From positions 152,792,382 to 152,856,381 of the forward strand of contig CM022945.1 in NCBI GenBank assembly GCA_012931725.1: a stretch of 64,000 nt of DNA, in the 5' to 3' direction. Of this stretch, positions 32,104 through 43,125 are shown in pieces. Under the pieces are notes generated by a model. That model searched no databases, was not told where the DNA came from, and saw nothing but the letters and a program-made list of their open reading frames with translations. The stretch is from Litsea cubeba (lineage: Eukaryota > Streptophyta > Magnoliopsida > Laurales > Lauraceae). Numbering within the stretch: position 1 is the stretch's first letter; each line of letters opens with the position of its first letter. The position numbers and the translations under genes were made by a program.

Positions 32104-32397
32104 TGTTATAAAGTATGGAAGAAGAAAAAGAAGGAGAATGGAGATAAGGTTGTGCCTCAATGGAGGATCGACTGCCCCATATTTATAATGTAATTGTGCC
32201 TTAATCAAGGCTCTAAACATGCTAAGAATACAAATAATAATAATGAAAGAATATCTCCTAGTCTATACAAAGAAGTAAGAGGAGAGAAATCAGCTATACA
32301 ATGGAGAGAAATCAGCTGTAAAATCTAGACTAGATCCCACGTGTGGGATTATGCATGGGCCTTGCTGGGCTGGGCCTAGAGCCTGTTATCTTCTACA
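32104..32397 (-). repeat. 3' LTR of copia I
   Basis: TGTTATAAAG...CTTCTACA, closely matching 41198-41491. The adjacent ctcaccctcaaatt is a degenerate polypurine tract on the element strand. Confidence 0.92.
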
Positions 32398-32399
32398 CT

Positions 32400-33883
32400 C
32401 ACCCTCAAATTGATGTGGTAAGGCAAAAAACATCAATTTGCTAGTGAGGTCATGATGACGCATTTTGGGAAGTGCTCTTGTGAATAAATCCGCCAACTGG
32501 TTAATAAAAGAGACATGAGGCAAAGTTATATTCTCAGTAACAATATGCTGACGGATGAAGTGACAATCAATCTCAATGTGCTTTGTCCTTTCATGAAAGA
32601 CCGGATTGTTGGCAATTCTGGTAGCACTAGTATTGTCTCCATGAAGAGGTGTAGAACTACCAACAAGAACACCTAATTCACAAAGAAGTCGGCGTAGCCA
32701 GATGATTTCAGCACTAGCGGATGACATCACCCGATATTCTGCCTTAGCAGAAGAGTTTGAAACGGTGGTTTGCTTCTTGCACTTCCACGAAATCAGGGAT
32801 TCCCCAAGAAACATCAGCAGCCAGTGGTAGATCGTCGAGAATCTGGGCAACCAGCCTAGTCAGAATTCGCATAAGCTTATAAGTGCAGAGACGTACCAGA
32901 AGGGTAGAAGAGACCAAAGTTAAGAGTGCCTTTAACATAGCGGAGTATGCGCAAAGTAGCAGCAAGTGAGGTTTATGGGAATTGCTAACAAATTGGCTAA
33001 CCATATGAACTGCATGAGAAATATCCGGCCGAATCATAGTTAAGTAGAGCAAACTACCAACTATTTGCCGGAAAACAGAGGGATCATCCAGAGGAGGGCC
33101 ATCATCTGTACTGATTTTATTGTTCAATTCCATAGGCGTATCAAAATTGTGAGCATTATCAAATCTTGTTGAAGTGATCAAATCTGTAGCATTTTTACGT
33201 TGATGGACCCTAATGCCTGATTTGTTAAGCAAAAACTCAAGCCCTAGAAAGTATGTGAGAGGACCAAGATCCTTCATTCTGAAGTGGCGAGTTATATGGT
33301 GTTTGAGATCCGTAATGCCGGCAATATCATTGCCACTGATAATCATATCATCAACATAGACTAAGCGGAATGTGTAGCCCTTCGGTGTCTATCTCAGAAA
33401 TAGGGAACTATCAGAATGACTCTGACGAAATCCGGCTTGAAGAATTGCTACCCGGAATTTATCGAACCAAGCTCTGGGAGCATGTTCTAGTCCATAAAGT
33501 GATTTCCGCAACTTAGAGACATGCTTTGGAGGACAAGCATAGCCTGGAGGAGGTTTTAAGTAAACAGTCTATCACAAGTCCCCATGAAGAAAAGTATTTT
33601 TGACATCCATTTGCCATAGAGGCCGGTTGCAGGCTGCCGCGACACAAAGAAGAGTACAAACGGTGGTCATTTTAGCCACTGGTGCAAATGTTTCCTCATA
33701 GTTAGTTCCATATTCCTGCTTATAACCTTGCGCAACCAATCTTGCTTTGTAGCGATCAAGACTCCCATCAGAGTGAACTTTGACCGAGTATATCCATTTA
33801 CTGCCAATCACAGATGCTCCTTCAGGAGCCAGTACCAATTCCCATTTTTGGTTTGCTTCAAGAGCGAGCAATTCCTCATTCAT
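32400..33883 (-). pseudogene. Copia I reverse transcriptase-RNase H
   Basis: From 33883: MNEELLALEANQKWELV, GSKWIYSVKVHSDGSLDRYK, YGTNYEETFAPVAKMTTV and WQMDVKNTFLHGDL, with a stop near 33570. Then YVDDMIISGND (about 33330-33360), MKDLGPLTYFLGLEF, DISHAVHMVSQF, and RNase H (SSAKAEYRVMSS, LHGDNTSATRIANNP, HIEIDCHFI, QLADLFTRALPK), ending at the polypurine tract. A frameshift near 32750-32860 splits RNase H. Confidence 0.85.
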
Positions 33884-33889
33884 AGCATC

Positions 33890-34454
33890 CTACCAATAAG
33901 TGATCTTCGAGGCCTGTGAATATGAGGTGGGTATAGGAGCACTATCCAAGGAAGTAAAAAGGGCAGGAAATCCATAGTAGTTAGGGGCAACAAAAGGACG
34001 ACTAGAGCGTCGCAGAGAGATGATGCTATTAGAAGAAGCATTATTACCTAAAGGTTCAGTAGGCAGCACTGGGAGATGATCAGGAGAGGGAGTCACCATA
34101 GGAGGGACCGTGTTACGCCGGACATAGACTTTGGGAAGAGTTGATGGAGAAGCAGACTCCGAGAATTGTGGCAGATAAGACACAGTAATAGGATGACTAT
34201 CCAAACGTAAAGAAAAGAAGGGAATCTGTTCCAAGAAAATCACATTACGAGATATCCACGTGCATTTTTCAAATTGATCGTAACACAAAAACCCTTTGTG
34301 TTCATTACTGTAGCCCAGAGAGATGCATTTGGCATCCTATTGTGATAACTTAATGCGCTCAGTAGGTGGAAGGTGAACAAAGCACAAGCAGCTAAAAACA
34401 CGCAAGTGAGAGTATGAAAGGGTATGACCAAAGCGAACTCCATAAGGAGTAGTC
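33890..34454 (-). pseudogene. Copia I integrase C-terminus and linker
   Basis: The minus strand reads YGVRFGHTLSYSHLRVF-like sequence, then ISRNVIFLEQIPFFS, the usual integrase-RT linker phrase of copia, followed by a proline/serine-rich linker and LRRSSR. A stop near 34340 breaks the frame. The segment is cut at 34455 by element J and resumes at 36248. Confidence 0.8.
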
Positions 34455-34459
34455 TTTCC

Positions 34460-36247
34460 TGCCATTCTCATAATTGCAAACCACAAGAATTGAACGAGAG
34501 ATCTTAAAAACTGACTGTATTAATTTGTCTGTCTTTCTATGGAGATCGACCATCAATTTATAGGTGTTTACATATCTAAATCAAGGCTCTAAGAAAGGAA
34601 ACCAACTAATTATAACAATTTCTAATCTAAGTTAGGAAGGCAATCAATTAATGAAATATGTAAAGTTGTCTCAATGTTGACCCAAATCAAATCCACATGC
34701 TGGACTGGTTTGACTGATGGGCCTTAGGCCTATTTAACACCCCCCTCAAATTGATGCAGGAGAATCAACAAGCATCAATTTGCCAACCAATAACTGATGG
34801 CGTGGTCGTGGAAGACCTTTAGTAAGAATATCAGCAATTTGAAGCTCCGTGGAGATATGCGGAAGGCTGATGACATCACGCTTAAATTCATCACGTATGA
34901 AGTGATAATCAACCTCGATGTGTTTAGTGCATTCATGGAAAATCGGATCTTCAGTAATCCGAATTGCACTTGTATTGTCAGCATAGAGTGGGGTAGCACC
35001 GTCTGCTAGGAGCCCAATATCGGAAAGTAGACCTTGAAGCCAAAGAACTTTGGAGCACGTAGCAGACATAGCGCGGTACTCAGTTTTGGTAGATGATTTT
35101 GAAACTTTTTCATGCTTCTTGCATTTTCAGGAAAATTAGACTATTACCCAAAAACATGCACCATCTTCAATGGGTTTAGGGTCATATCCAGAAATATAGT
35201 CCCAAAATTTCTTAGCTTCAAGGTAAATTTGGAACTGGAAAGATCAAGCGGGGTAATTTTTCCCCGTGAATCGGATCAAGTTAACTTCAGATTTTTCCAT
35301 CTCAAATTGATATTGGCCAAAAACTGGTTGAATCGGTGAAAAGACAACAAAAAACAGCAACAGTGAAGAGAGAAAGGCTAAAAGTGTATAGCAAAACTCT
35401 TTTGTATATAGTGGACAAGATCCAATCAAGCAGGGAAGAGAAAAACCACAACTCAACATAATAACTGGCAAAAAAAAAAAGCCTCAGACGACCTTGATTT
35501 TCCATGTAGATCTTCTACGTGGGCCCCACTGATGGATTGGAATAGTGATCAGATCACGGATCTGAGGAAGCATAGTAGTCTGGCTTCTATTGAAAAAAAA
35601 AAAACTAATTCCCCCACAGATTCAAGATTTTGGACGGTTTAGATGGAAACAGTTTAAGAAAACTAGAAAATCTCGAGAATAAGCAAATCACTGACCTGAA
35701 AGTGCTGAAAAATTATGAAAAACTCTCCATTATTCTTAGGAAGGCCAGGCGAACATGTCTGTAAAGTTTGTTGAAGATGGTTTGATGATCAGAGGTGGGC
35801 CACCATGAAGATGTCACTGCCGCAGTGTCTGGACCTTGTGAAACAGATATGTGATCCGTCGTTCTTCAATAAAGATTGATTTCTCTATACCCTTCTTGCC
35901 TTGATAATATGCAAGATCAAAAAATAAGATTTTCTTGAACATAGCTCTGATACCTTGTCATTCTCATAATTGAAAACCACAAGAATGAAACGAGAGATCT
36001 TGAAAATTGACTGTATTAATTTGTCTGTCTTTCTATGGGGATCGACCATCAATATATAGGTGTTTACATGCCTAAATCAAGGCTCTAAGAAAGGAAAACA
36101 ACTAATTACAACAATTGCTAATCTAAGTTGGGAAGGCAATCAATTACTGAAATATGCACAGTTGTCTCAATGTTGACCCAAATCAAATCCACATGAGATA
36201 CAGTTTGCTGGACTGGTTTGACTGATGGGCCTTGGGCCTGTTTAGCA
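34460..36247 (-). mobile_element. Copia J: internally deleted copia nested in copia I
   Basis: LTRs of 280 bp (34460-34739) and 292 bp (35956-36247) and a perfect duplication TTTCC (34455-34459, 36248-36252) bound 1788 bp. The interior joins the Gag N terminus (MEKSEVNLIRFTGKNYPAW, around 35120-35300) directly to the RNase H end (34746-35100); all between is deleted. Primer site (AGGTATCAGAGC, one mismatch, 35944-35955), leader and polypurine tract are kept. It split the host integrase codons for LINRLPSIVIG. Confidence 0.92.
34746..35100 (-). pseudogene. Copia J RNase H remnant
   Basis: SATCSKVLWLQGLLSDIGLL, LYADNTSAIRITEDPIF, HIEVDYHFIRDEF, QIADILTKGLPRPRHQ. The RNase H C-terminal half is in good frame, ending beside the polypurine tract (ccccctcaaattg, about 34740-34752). 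Its sequence is close to the remnant in the miniature copia at 9891. Confidence 0.85.
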
Positions 36248-37138
36248 TTTCCTATAACAATACTAGGAAGACGATTGATAAGATACACAGCAGTCTGTGT
36301 AGCTTCACACCAAAAATTGGGATGAACTAATGATGCAATTAAAAGAGTACGAACAGTTTCAAGAATGTGTCTGTTCTTTCTTTCTGCAATTCCATTTTGC
36401 TGAGGAGTATACGAACATGATTTTTGGTGAAGAATGCCTTTATCACAAAGGAAGGCATAGAAATCATGAGATATGTATTCTCCACCAGAATCTGATCTAA
36501 GAATCTTGATACCTTTCTTAAATTGAGTCTGGACCATGTTATAAAATCTTTGAAAAATAGAAAACACTTTAGATTTCAAGTGCATGAAATAAATCCAAGT
36601 ATAACAGGAATGATCATCAATAAAGGTCACATAGTACTTAAATCTCGTCCTACTTAAGGTAGGAGCAATTCCCCAAACATCAGTGTGAATAATGTCAAAT
36701 GATTCCAATGCACGAGAATTATGAATATAAAAGGGCAAAATATGACTCTTACTTAAGCAACAAGTTTCACACTTTGACTGAGATAAAGAAGATATTATTT
36801 TATTATCAATAGTAGATTCCAAACAACCAAGTTTAAGTAAGGAAATAAAATGAGCATTGTTCATATGACATGACCAAGACATTTATGCCAAACATGCCAC
36901 AATTTAATGAAATTATTAGAAGAAGAAGCAAAGAATGAATGATGTCCAATGTCCAGCAAAAATAGACGCCCATGTTTATTCCCCGTCGCCCCTGTATAAC
37001 ACAACCAGAGGAAGAAAAGTGAACAAGATATCCATCATTAATAAGTTGTCCTATAGAAAGTAAATTGGCTGATAATTTCCGAACAAAGTATACATTGGGA
37101 AGGGTGATGGACTGGCCAAAGGCACTAGATAAAGTAAA
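36248..37138 (-). pseudogene. Copia I integrase and GAG-pre-integrase
   Basis: The minus-strand frame 36882-36248 holds CETCCLSKSHILPF (zinc-binding pair), SFDIIHTDVWG, FIDDHSCYTWIYFM, LRSDSGGEYIS and PQQNGIAERKNRHILETV, so the D,D,E triad is present. At 36883-37138 decayed pre-integrase and protease-end sequence follows (SITLPNVYFVRKLSANLLSI). The frame stops at 37138 where the TRIM block begins; the protease continues at 40031. Confidence 0.87.
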
Positions 37139-37504
37139 GGAACTATTAATAACCAGTTACACCAAAAGCTCGAGCTATTAGTGAACGGCATAACAATGTA
37201 TATCAACAACCCCATCGAACGGGAAGCCATTCGAATTCGGAACCCAATAGACAGACCAGACCAGACAGAACATGATGGAGGTAACATTCCTCTCAGGGGT
37301 TTCGAACTCGTGACCTCTAGCTCTGATACCATGTTAATAACCAGTTTACACCAAAAGCTCAAGCTGTTAGTGAACGGCATAACAATTTATATCAACACCC
37401 CCTCTTGACCGAAAGCCGTTCGCATTTGAAACCTAACAAACAGACAAATGGAGGTAACATGCCTCCCAGGGGTTTCGAACTCGTTACCTCTGGCTTTGAT
37501 ACCA

Positions 37505-37715
37505 TGTAATAAACCATATATCAATCCAAAAGCTTAACCTAATAGATGGAAGGCCTGTACAGGTATATTAAGACATATAAAGCCTATTACTTAGGCGATG
37601 TGGGATGTGGGATTTCCCAACACTCCCCCTCACGTGCAGGCCCACCGGATTTCATGGACGGTCCTATCACATGGGCTACACAAGAACAACGGGATCGGAA
37701 CCCGCTCTGATACCA
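37505..37715 (-). mobile_element. TRIM type B unit inside the block
   Basis: LTR B (118 bp) and its interior (37623-37715, with tccccctcac polypurine complement and cccgctctgatacca primer complement) are the minus-strand counterpart of the TRIM at 17288-17635. Both share the 118-bp LTR length, similar words (cccacatcgcc, ccttcca, ccatgaaatc) and the same layout. Confidence 0.85.
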
Positions 37716-38109
37716 TGTTAATAATCAGTTACACCAAAAGCTCGAGCTGCTAGTGAACGACATAATAATGTATATCAACACCCCCATCGAATGGGAAGCT
37801 GTTCTAATTCGGAACCCATAAGACAGACCAGACCAGATAGAACAGACATATGGATGTAACATGCCTCTTATGGGTTTCGAGCTCGTGACTGTCATTAATA
37901 TACGCACGAGAAGAAGAATAATTCTTTGGAGAAAATCGTGTACCCCTTATGGTTGCATCATTTTCATTATATAGGGATTGAATACGCTATTATTGGTATC
38001 CTAATATAATTAGAGTTCCTAAGTTAACTTTCTAATATAATTAGAGTTCCTAAGTTATAACTAACTTAATGATACAAGTTCCTAGAATGACACCCCCCTC
38101 AAATTGATG

Positions 38110-39560
38110 CGGGGGAGTCATAAAGCAACAATTTGGAAACCAAAAACTGATGTCGAGCCCGAGGAAGTCCTTTGGTGAAGATGTCAGCAAACTGAAGGTC
38201 AGTAAGGACATGAGGTAAAGAAATGACATCACGCTTCAATTCATCCAAATAAAGTGACAGTCCACCTCAATATGTTTGGTGCGTTCATGAAAGACAGGAT
38301 TTTCAGTGATCCCGATAGCCCCAGTATTATCCGCATGCAAGAATGTAGGAGATGGTTGTGCAAATCCGAGTTCCGAAAGAAGTCCCTGTAGCCATAAGAT
38401 TTATGAACATGCGGAAGACATTGCCCTATATTCTGCCTCTGTAGAAGATCGAGAAACACGTTCTTGTTTCTTGCATTTCAAAGAAATTAGAGAATTGCCA
38501 AGATACATGCACCAACTAGTAGTAGACCGACGAGTATCCTGATAGCCCGCCCAGTCAACGTTTGCATAAGCAGTCAACTGAAGCGGATTATCCTTCGGAT
38601 AATATAAACCACGAGTGGCAGTCCTCAACAAATACTGGATAATGCGCTTGACAGCAGTCAGATGAAGGTGTCTAGGAGATGTCATAAATTGGCTCACTAG
38701 ACTGACAGCATAGGATATGTCAGGTCGAGTGATGGTGAGATAGACTAGGCTGCCCACCAGGCGCCGGTAGGTATATGGATTAGGAGGAAGATCACCATCA
38801 TCTTTACTCAGTTTTAGGTTGACCTCTACAGGTGTAGCAACAGGCAAAGATTCATGTAGGCTAGCGAGCTCAATAAGATCAGATGTGTATTTATGTTGAT
38901 TGAGAAACGGGTCATTGGTAGATTGATGTACTTCTAAGCCCAAACAATAATGTAAAGGGCCCAAATCCTTCATATTGAAGAAATCTCGGAGAGAGGCTTG
39001 GACAGATTTGATCATACCATCATCAGTGCCAGTGATAATAATATTGTCAACATACATAAAGAGAATAGTAACACCAGTAGATGTTCTTTGCAGGAATAGT
39101 GAAGGATCGTAAGGGCTCTGAGTAAATCCACTTGTGCATACCACCCTCGAAAAGTTTCAAACCACGCACGAGGAGCTTGCTTTAGGCCATAAAGAGATTC
39201 CGGAAGTGACAGGCATAATTTTTAGATGGAGAGATGACGCCCTGCTCATGTAGACTTCTTCTTTCAAATCTCCATGGAGAAAGGCATTTTTAACATCCAT
39301 TTGCTATAACGGCCAAGAATCTGAGGCAGCAATGGCTACATGTAACCGAACATATGTCATTTTGGCCACAAGTGAAAACATCTCCTCGTAGTCAATGCCA
39401 TATTCTTGTCTGTTTCCGAGTGCCACAAGTCTAACTTTGTGTCTATCCAAGGAGCCATCATATTTAAGTTTGATAGAGAAGATCCATTTGCAACCGATTG
39501 GTTTAACTGCTGAAGGACAATCCACAATGTCCCAAGTGTGATTCTGATTTAAAGCATCTT
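38110..39560 (-). pseudogene. Copia K reverse transcriptase-RNase H
   Basis: RT starts near 39560 (NQNHTWDIVDCPSAVKPIG, CKWIFSIKLKYDGSLDRHKV, YGIDYEEMFSLVAKMTYVR). After a broken middle it continues at 39144 (FTQSPYDPSLFLQRTSTGV, MYVDNIIITGTDDG, MKDLGPLHYCLGLEVH, RRLVGSLVYLTITRPDISYA) and RNase H (AYANVDWAGYQDTRRSTTSW, SSTEAEYRAMSSA). The catalytic YVDD reads YVDN, which would inactivate RT. Frameshifts occur near 38400 and 39150-39300. Confidence 0.85.
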
Positions 39561-39589
39561 ATTCTGCCCTCATAGCCTAGTTCCTCATC

Positions 39590-39920
39590 ATAATCTGCAT
39601 CCCCCGCTACTCTCACTCCTGATATGGTAAATCAAATGATTATCAATGCCTTGGCATCTATGAAGATCTCAGGTACTGATTCGCTTCTGTCTCATACATG
39701 GTACTTAGATTCTGGAGCAAGTAACCATATGACCTCTTCACCCGCAACACTGTAGAATGTTGTCCCTTACACTGTTACTCTTACCGTTCAAACTACCAAT
39801 GGAGACTATCTTCCCATCACCTCTGTTGGTGATACCCTAGGCCCCTTACCATTAACCAATATTTTAGTGTCTCTTCATCTTGCTACAAATTTGGTTTCTG
39901 TGAGTCAACTTGTTAAGAAT
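39590..39920 (+). pseudogene. Inverted copia protease fragment in element K
   Basis: The plus strand, opposite to the rest of K, reads MVNQMIINALASMKISG, then HTWYLDSGASNHMTSSPATL and a stop, then TLTVQTTNGDYLPITSVGDT and LVSVSQLVKNN. This is a copia protease with DSGAS active-site motif and its C-terminal flank. Its orientation means a local inversion or a foreign copia piece. Confidence 0.82.
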
Positions 39921-40030
39921 AATTATAATTAGAGTTCCTAAGTTATAGCTAACTTAATGATACAAATTCCTAGACTGACAGTGACCTCTAGCTCTGATAC
40001 CATGTTAATAAACTGGTTATTAACATGAAC

Positions 40031-40544
40031 CAACTCCAGAAATGAGTAATTGATCTCCATTAGCAGTGATTATTTTTTCTTTTCCAAGTAAAGCTATGTT
40101 CTACGGATGTCATGTGATTTGAGGATCCTGAATCTAAAAATCATGTGGATGAGGTGATAGGAGAAGAAGTAGATGCTGAAGAATGAAAGGCAGGAAATGC
40201 TATAGGAGAATGAGTTTGATACCGACCACCATTAAAGCCCATAGATGCATATGCGGAGGTAACCATGTTTTGAACAAGTTCTTGAATATGATTGATACAG
40301 CCCCAGATGAAGTGCTTCATGTATCAGATAAGGGTGCTTGAGCCTGAAATGCAGTTAGAATATTATGTCTTGGCAGATTGGAGGGAGACTTCATCTGTTT
40401 TGTCTCATTCCTTCGCTGTAAGCTGCGACAGTCATCAAGATAACCAAATAGCCCTTGTGCTTCTGCGAAGTTCTTTAAATGGAAGGACCAGAACATATAA
40501 TTATGCCAATTAAATTTAAGTGGGATAACATCATATTTTTCCAT
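40031..40544 (-). pseudogene. Copia I gag-protease remnant
   Basis: The minus strand begins MEKYDVIPLKFNWHNYMFWS at 40544, a copia Gag start (LKFNWHNYMFW, AQGLFGYLDD). It jumps to a serine/proline stretch and a protease part (ITANGDQLLISGVGS) at 40031-40080. Most of the Gag core and the knuckle are missing, so there is an internal deletion or decay. The protease reading continues at 37138 beyond the TRIM block. Confidence 0.72.
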
Positions 40545-41185
40545 GATCTCTAATGCAGGAGAATGTGCATCAGAGAGAGATAAAGCAGAAAATCAGTGAA
40601 CAAGAAGTTCTGTTCTTCACTAATCCAGGCCTAGAGAGAGAGATGGGGAGGACAAAACAACAATCAGTCAGTAATAAGCAGCAGAAGAGTCTGAAATCTG
40701 GTTCAGATTCGTTACTAGAGCAACCCAAAAAGGGCTAAAACAGGGCCAGACGACCTCCTGTTTTGGTGCTGGAGTGGTCACATGGGGCCCACAATGAGAT
40801 CAGATCTCTGATCAGTGGATGTAGTCCTCCGTGTTATACTTCCTACTATCTTTAGATCAGGTTGCATAAGAAAAGATTGAAAATCCGCAAAATGGGACGG
40901 ATCTGATGAAGGCTATCCTGAAAAACTAGGAAATCACAAGCGGCGGTAGTTGGCCTACCTTAGATGTGCCAAAAATTCTGAAAAAATAGCCATAATTCCT
41001 AGAGAAGACGGGCGACCCATGTGGTGGTGTTTGTTTTTTATTTCTGGATGATCAGATGATGGCCCACCTTTGATGCACACTCTGCAGTGTCGACCAGCCA
41101 ATCTACTGTCAGGAAGAGTCTTCTTTTCAAACCCTTGAGAAGGGATTGTACCTTAGAGATAGTTGATATCAAGAGATCCCACAGA
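40545..41185 (-). other. Untranslated leader of copia I
   Basis: Non-coding sequence between primer site and gag. Words such as ggtgctggagtgg, gatctctgatcag and ccgcaaaatggg, and the layout, match leaders at 35590-35930, 6100-6350 and 9300-9480. This shows these copia elements share a family-specific leader. Confidence 0.6.
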
Positions 41186-41197
41186 GCTCTGATACCA
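41186..41197 (-). promoter_or_regulatory. Primer binding site of copia I
   Basis: gctctgatacca, complement TGGTATCAGAGC, directly abuts the 5' LTR at 41198. Confidence 0.9.
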
Positions 41198-41491
41198 TGT
41201 TATAAAGTATGGAAGAAGAAGGAGAAGGAGAATGGAGATAAGGTTGTGTGCCTCAATGGAGGATCGACTGCCAATATTTATAATGTAATTGTGCCTCAAT
41301 CAAGGCTCTAAACATGCTAAGAATACAAATAATAATATTGAAAAATATCTCCTAGTCTCTACAAAGAAGCAAGAGGAGAGAAATCAGCTCTACAATGGAG
41401 AAAAATCAGCTGTATAATCTAGACTAGATCCCACGTGTGGGATTATACATGGGCCTTGCTAGGCTGGGCCTAGAGCCTGTTATTTTCTACA
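41198..41491 (-). repeat. 5' LTR of copia I
   Basis: 294 bp, TGTTATAAAG...TTTTCTACA, followed by the GATCT duplication. A tttataatg TATA-like box complement lies near 41277-41285. Confidence 0.92.
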
Positions 41492-41496
41492 GATCT

Positions 41497-41545
41497 GTGG
41501 GCCCAGCCCATTTGAATGCGTGTTAACCCCCATGGATCCGGTGTA

Positions 41546-41583
<38 letters not shown>

Positions 41584-43125
41584 AAAAGAGAGGAGAAAAA
41601 GAAAGGATTAAGAAGAATAAGATGATGGTCTTGTACGTAGTTAACAGGCTTAATTTTGAAATGTCAAAAAAAAAAAATTCCCTATTAATTACATAGAGTC
41701 CAGTAGGACAGTTGGAATTTCAAATAAGTCCTATTCTTCCTATTCTCATGACACATTGCTGGACAAGGCTTCGATGATAATGATATTTATACAAATATAT
41801 AATTAAGAAAAATAAGACGGCCGTGCTTGGAATTGTCTAAGATCAGCCCTCAAATTGGCTGACCTGCAAAAATTTTGTACTTGCTTAGCCCTTGTGGTTT
41901 TTGAAAAGAATAAAATCCCTCATTTTGATGTATTTTTCAGTGTCAATCCGGGCCAAGTACCCTTATAGGAGGGCCCAGTTGATAGCCCTACATAAGATCT
42001 GTTGCGATTTGGGGACTGTTTCCTTATTGCACTCGTGAAGCAATTTGAAGATCCTACAGGTTCAGAGCCTATGTGTTTGAGTGCAGCCCAACTTTTATTT
42101 TGTGGATCAGTAGTCATCCTTGAAGTTTAATTAAGCATATTGAGAAACAGTGTTGTTTTTGTGCCACACAAGCTAGTTGATCAAATCTAGAATTTCTGGT
42201 GGACTTCAAATCAGGGGGAGAAAGGTCTGAGTTCCTGTCATTATTGGAAGTTGTGAATCCAAGTAACCCTGAATTGGAGGTGAGTATTCATCCTTGGTTT
42301 TGTATGAGAAGTTGAAGGCTTTTAGGGGAAAGCTAACCAAATACTAAGAGGGAGACTATTTTAGGTTGTTGGTAATGTTGTATGGCATTATGGCCTCTTT
42401 GGATAGGTTATGAAGCAAATGCAAGTGCAGTTTATATCAACAGTATTGCTAACTGTGAAATTTAGTTATGAAGCATATAAAGTATTATGGCCTCTTTGGA
42501 TATGCTGAAGCAAATACAAGTGCAGCTTATTTCAACAGTATTGCTAATTGTGAGATTCAGTTTTGTAGCATATAAAGTTTTGGGAAGTTTATGCCGTGGA
42601 GCATATAAGTTAAGTTGCTGGTTGGTTCATCAGTGTTGTTGATTGTGAAGTTTATATTGTGGAGATACAAAGTTAATTAGTAGGTTGGTCTACAAATACT
42701 TCAGGCAGTTGTGTGCTAAATGTAGTGTGCACAAACCACAAAGAAAGACCAGTATGTTGTTGGTTCCTAAATACAGTAATCATATCTTTTGAATACTAGT
42801 GAACAAATGGCCCATGAAAATTAACTGGCCTCGTAGTGAATTGCATATGAGACTAGGGTGAATGATCTATTCAAAATTGTAAATCGTAGCATGAGACTAT
42901 GAATAAAATTTGCAATATTGCTTGCAGATGCAATTTGCAATATTTGGAGCAAGTTGAACCATAACTGAAAAAAATGTGGATGGCCTTTTTTGACCTATAT
43001 TAGTCTTGCATACACTCTGATCTCCATTCATTGTTTAACTAACATATGCATGTTCATCTTGTAGGAATCATTAAATGTCGCGTTTAAAAGAAGAGGGTTC
43101 CTATTGTTATTACCTACATCCCATC
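41497..43125. other. AAPT intron sequence with small repeats
   Basis: There are no genes. It holds a 34-base G run (41549-41582), a possible RTE tail (ggacaaggcttcgatgataa, 41763-41782), and a tandem duplication of about 97 bp (from about 42385 and 42482) with shared words tatggcctctttggata, gtgcag and caacagtattgcta. Confidence 0.55.
41549..41582. repeat. Poly-G run (about 34 G)
   Basis: An uninterrupted G homopolymer. It may be a true tract or an assembly artefact. Confidence 0.85.

Larger units (their letters stand above)
37890..39980 (-). mobile_element. Copia K: rearranged copia inside the TRIM block
   Basis: A perfect duplication GTGAC (37885-37889, 39981-39985) bounds the element, and the TRIM interior continues on both sides (ctcgtgac / gtgacctctag). 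It has a 203-bp 3' LTR (37890-38092), a polypurine tract (ccccctcaaat complement, 38093-38103), RNase H-RT (38110-39560), then a protease segment in the opposite orientation (39590-39920), and only the last 60 bp of the 5' LTR. Gag, integrase and the primer site are lost. Confidence 0.88.
37144..40025 (-). mobile_element. Multi-LTR TRIM block nested in copia I
   Basis: Flanking GGAAC (37139-37143) and TGAAC (40026-40030) match at four of five, and the copia protease reads across them. From left: LTR A1 (37144-37208), interior, LTR A2 (37332-37397), interior, a different 118-bp LTR B (37505-37622), interior, LTR A3 (37716-37780), interior, copia K, then a 23-bp LTR relic (40003-40025). Each interior ends at its right with a primer-site complement (gctctgatacca or tttgatacca). 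This is a chain of at least four LTR-plus-interior units. Confidence 0.85.
32104..41491 (-). mobile_element. Ty1/copia element I (9.4 kb, minus) carrying nested insertions
   Basis: Two 294-bp LTRs (32104-32397, 41198-41491) are bounded by a perfect target duplication GATCT (32099-32103, 41492-41496). Read from the right: LTR, primer site, leader, gag, protease, then pol down to a polypurine tract at 32398. It is interrupted by element J (34460-36247) and by a TRIM block (37144-40025). Without these, the element is about 4.7 kb, normal for copia. Several stops make it inactive. Confidence 0.92.
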
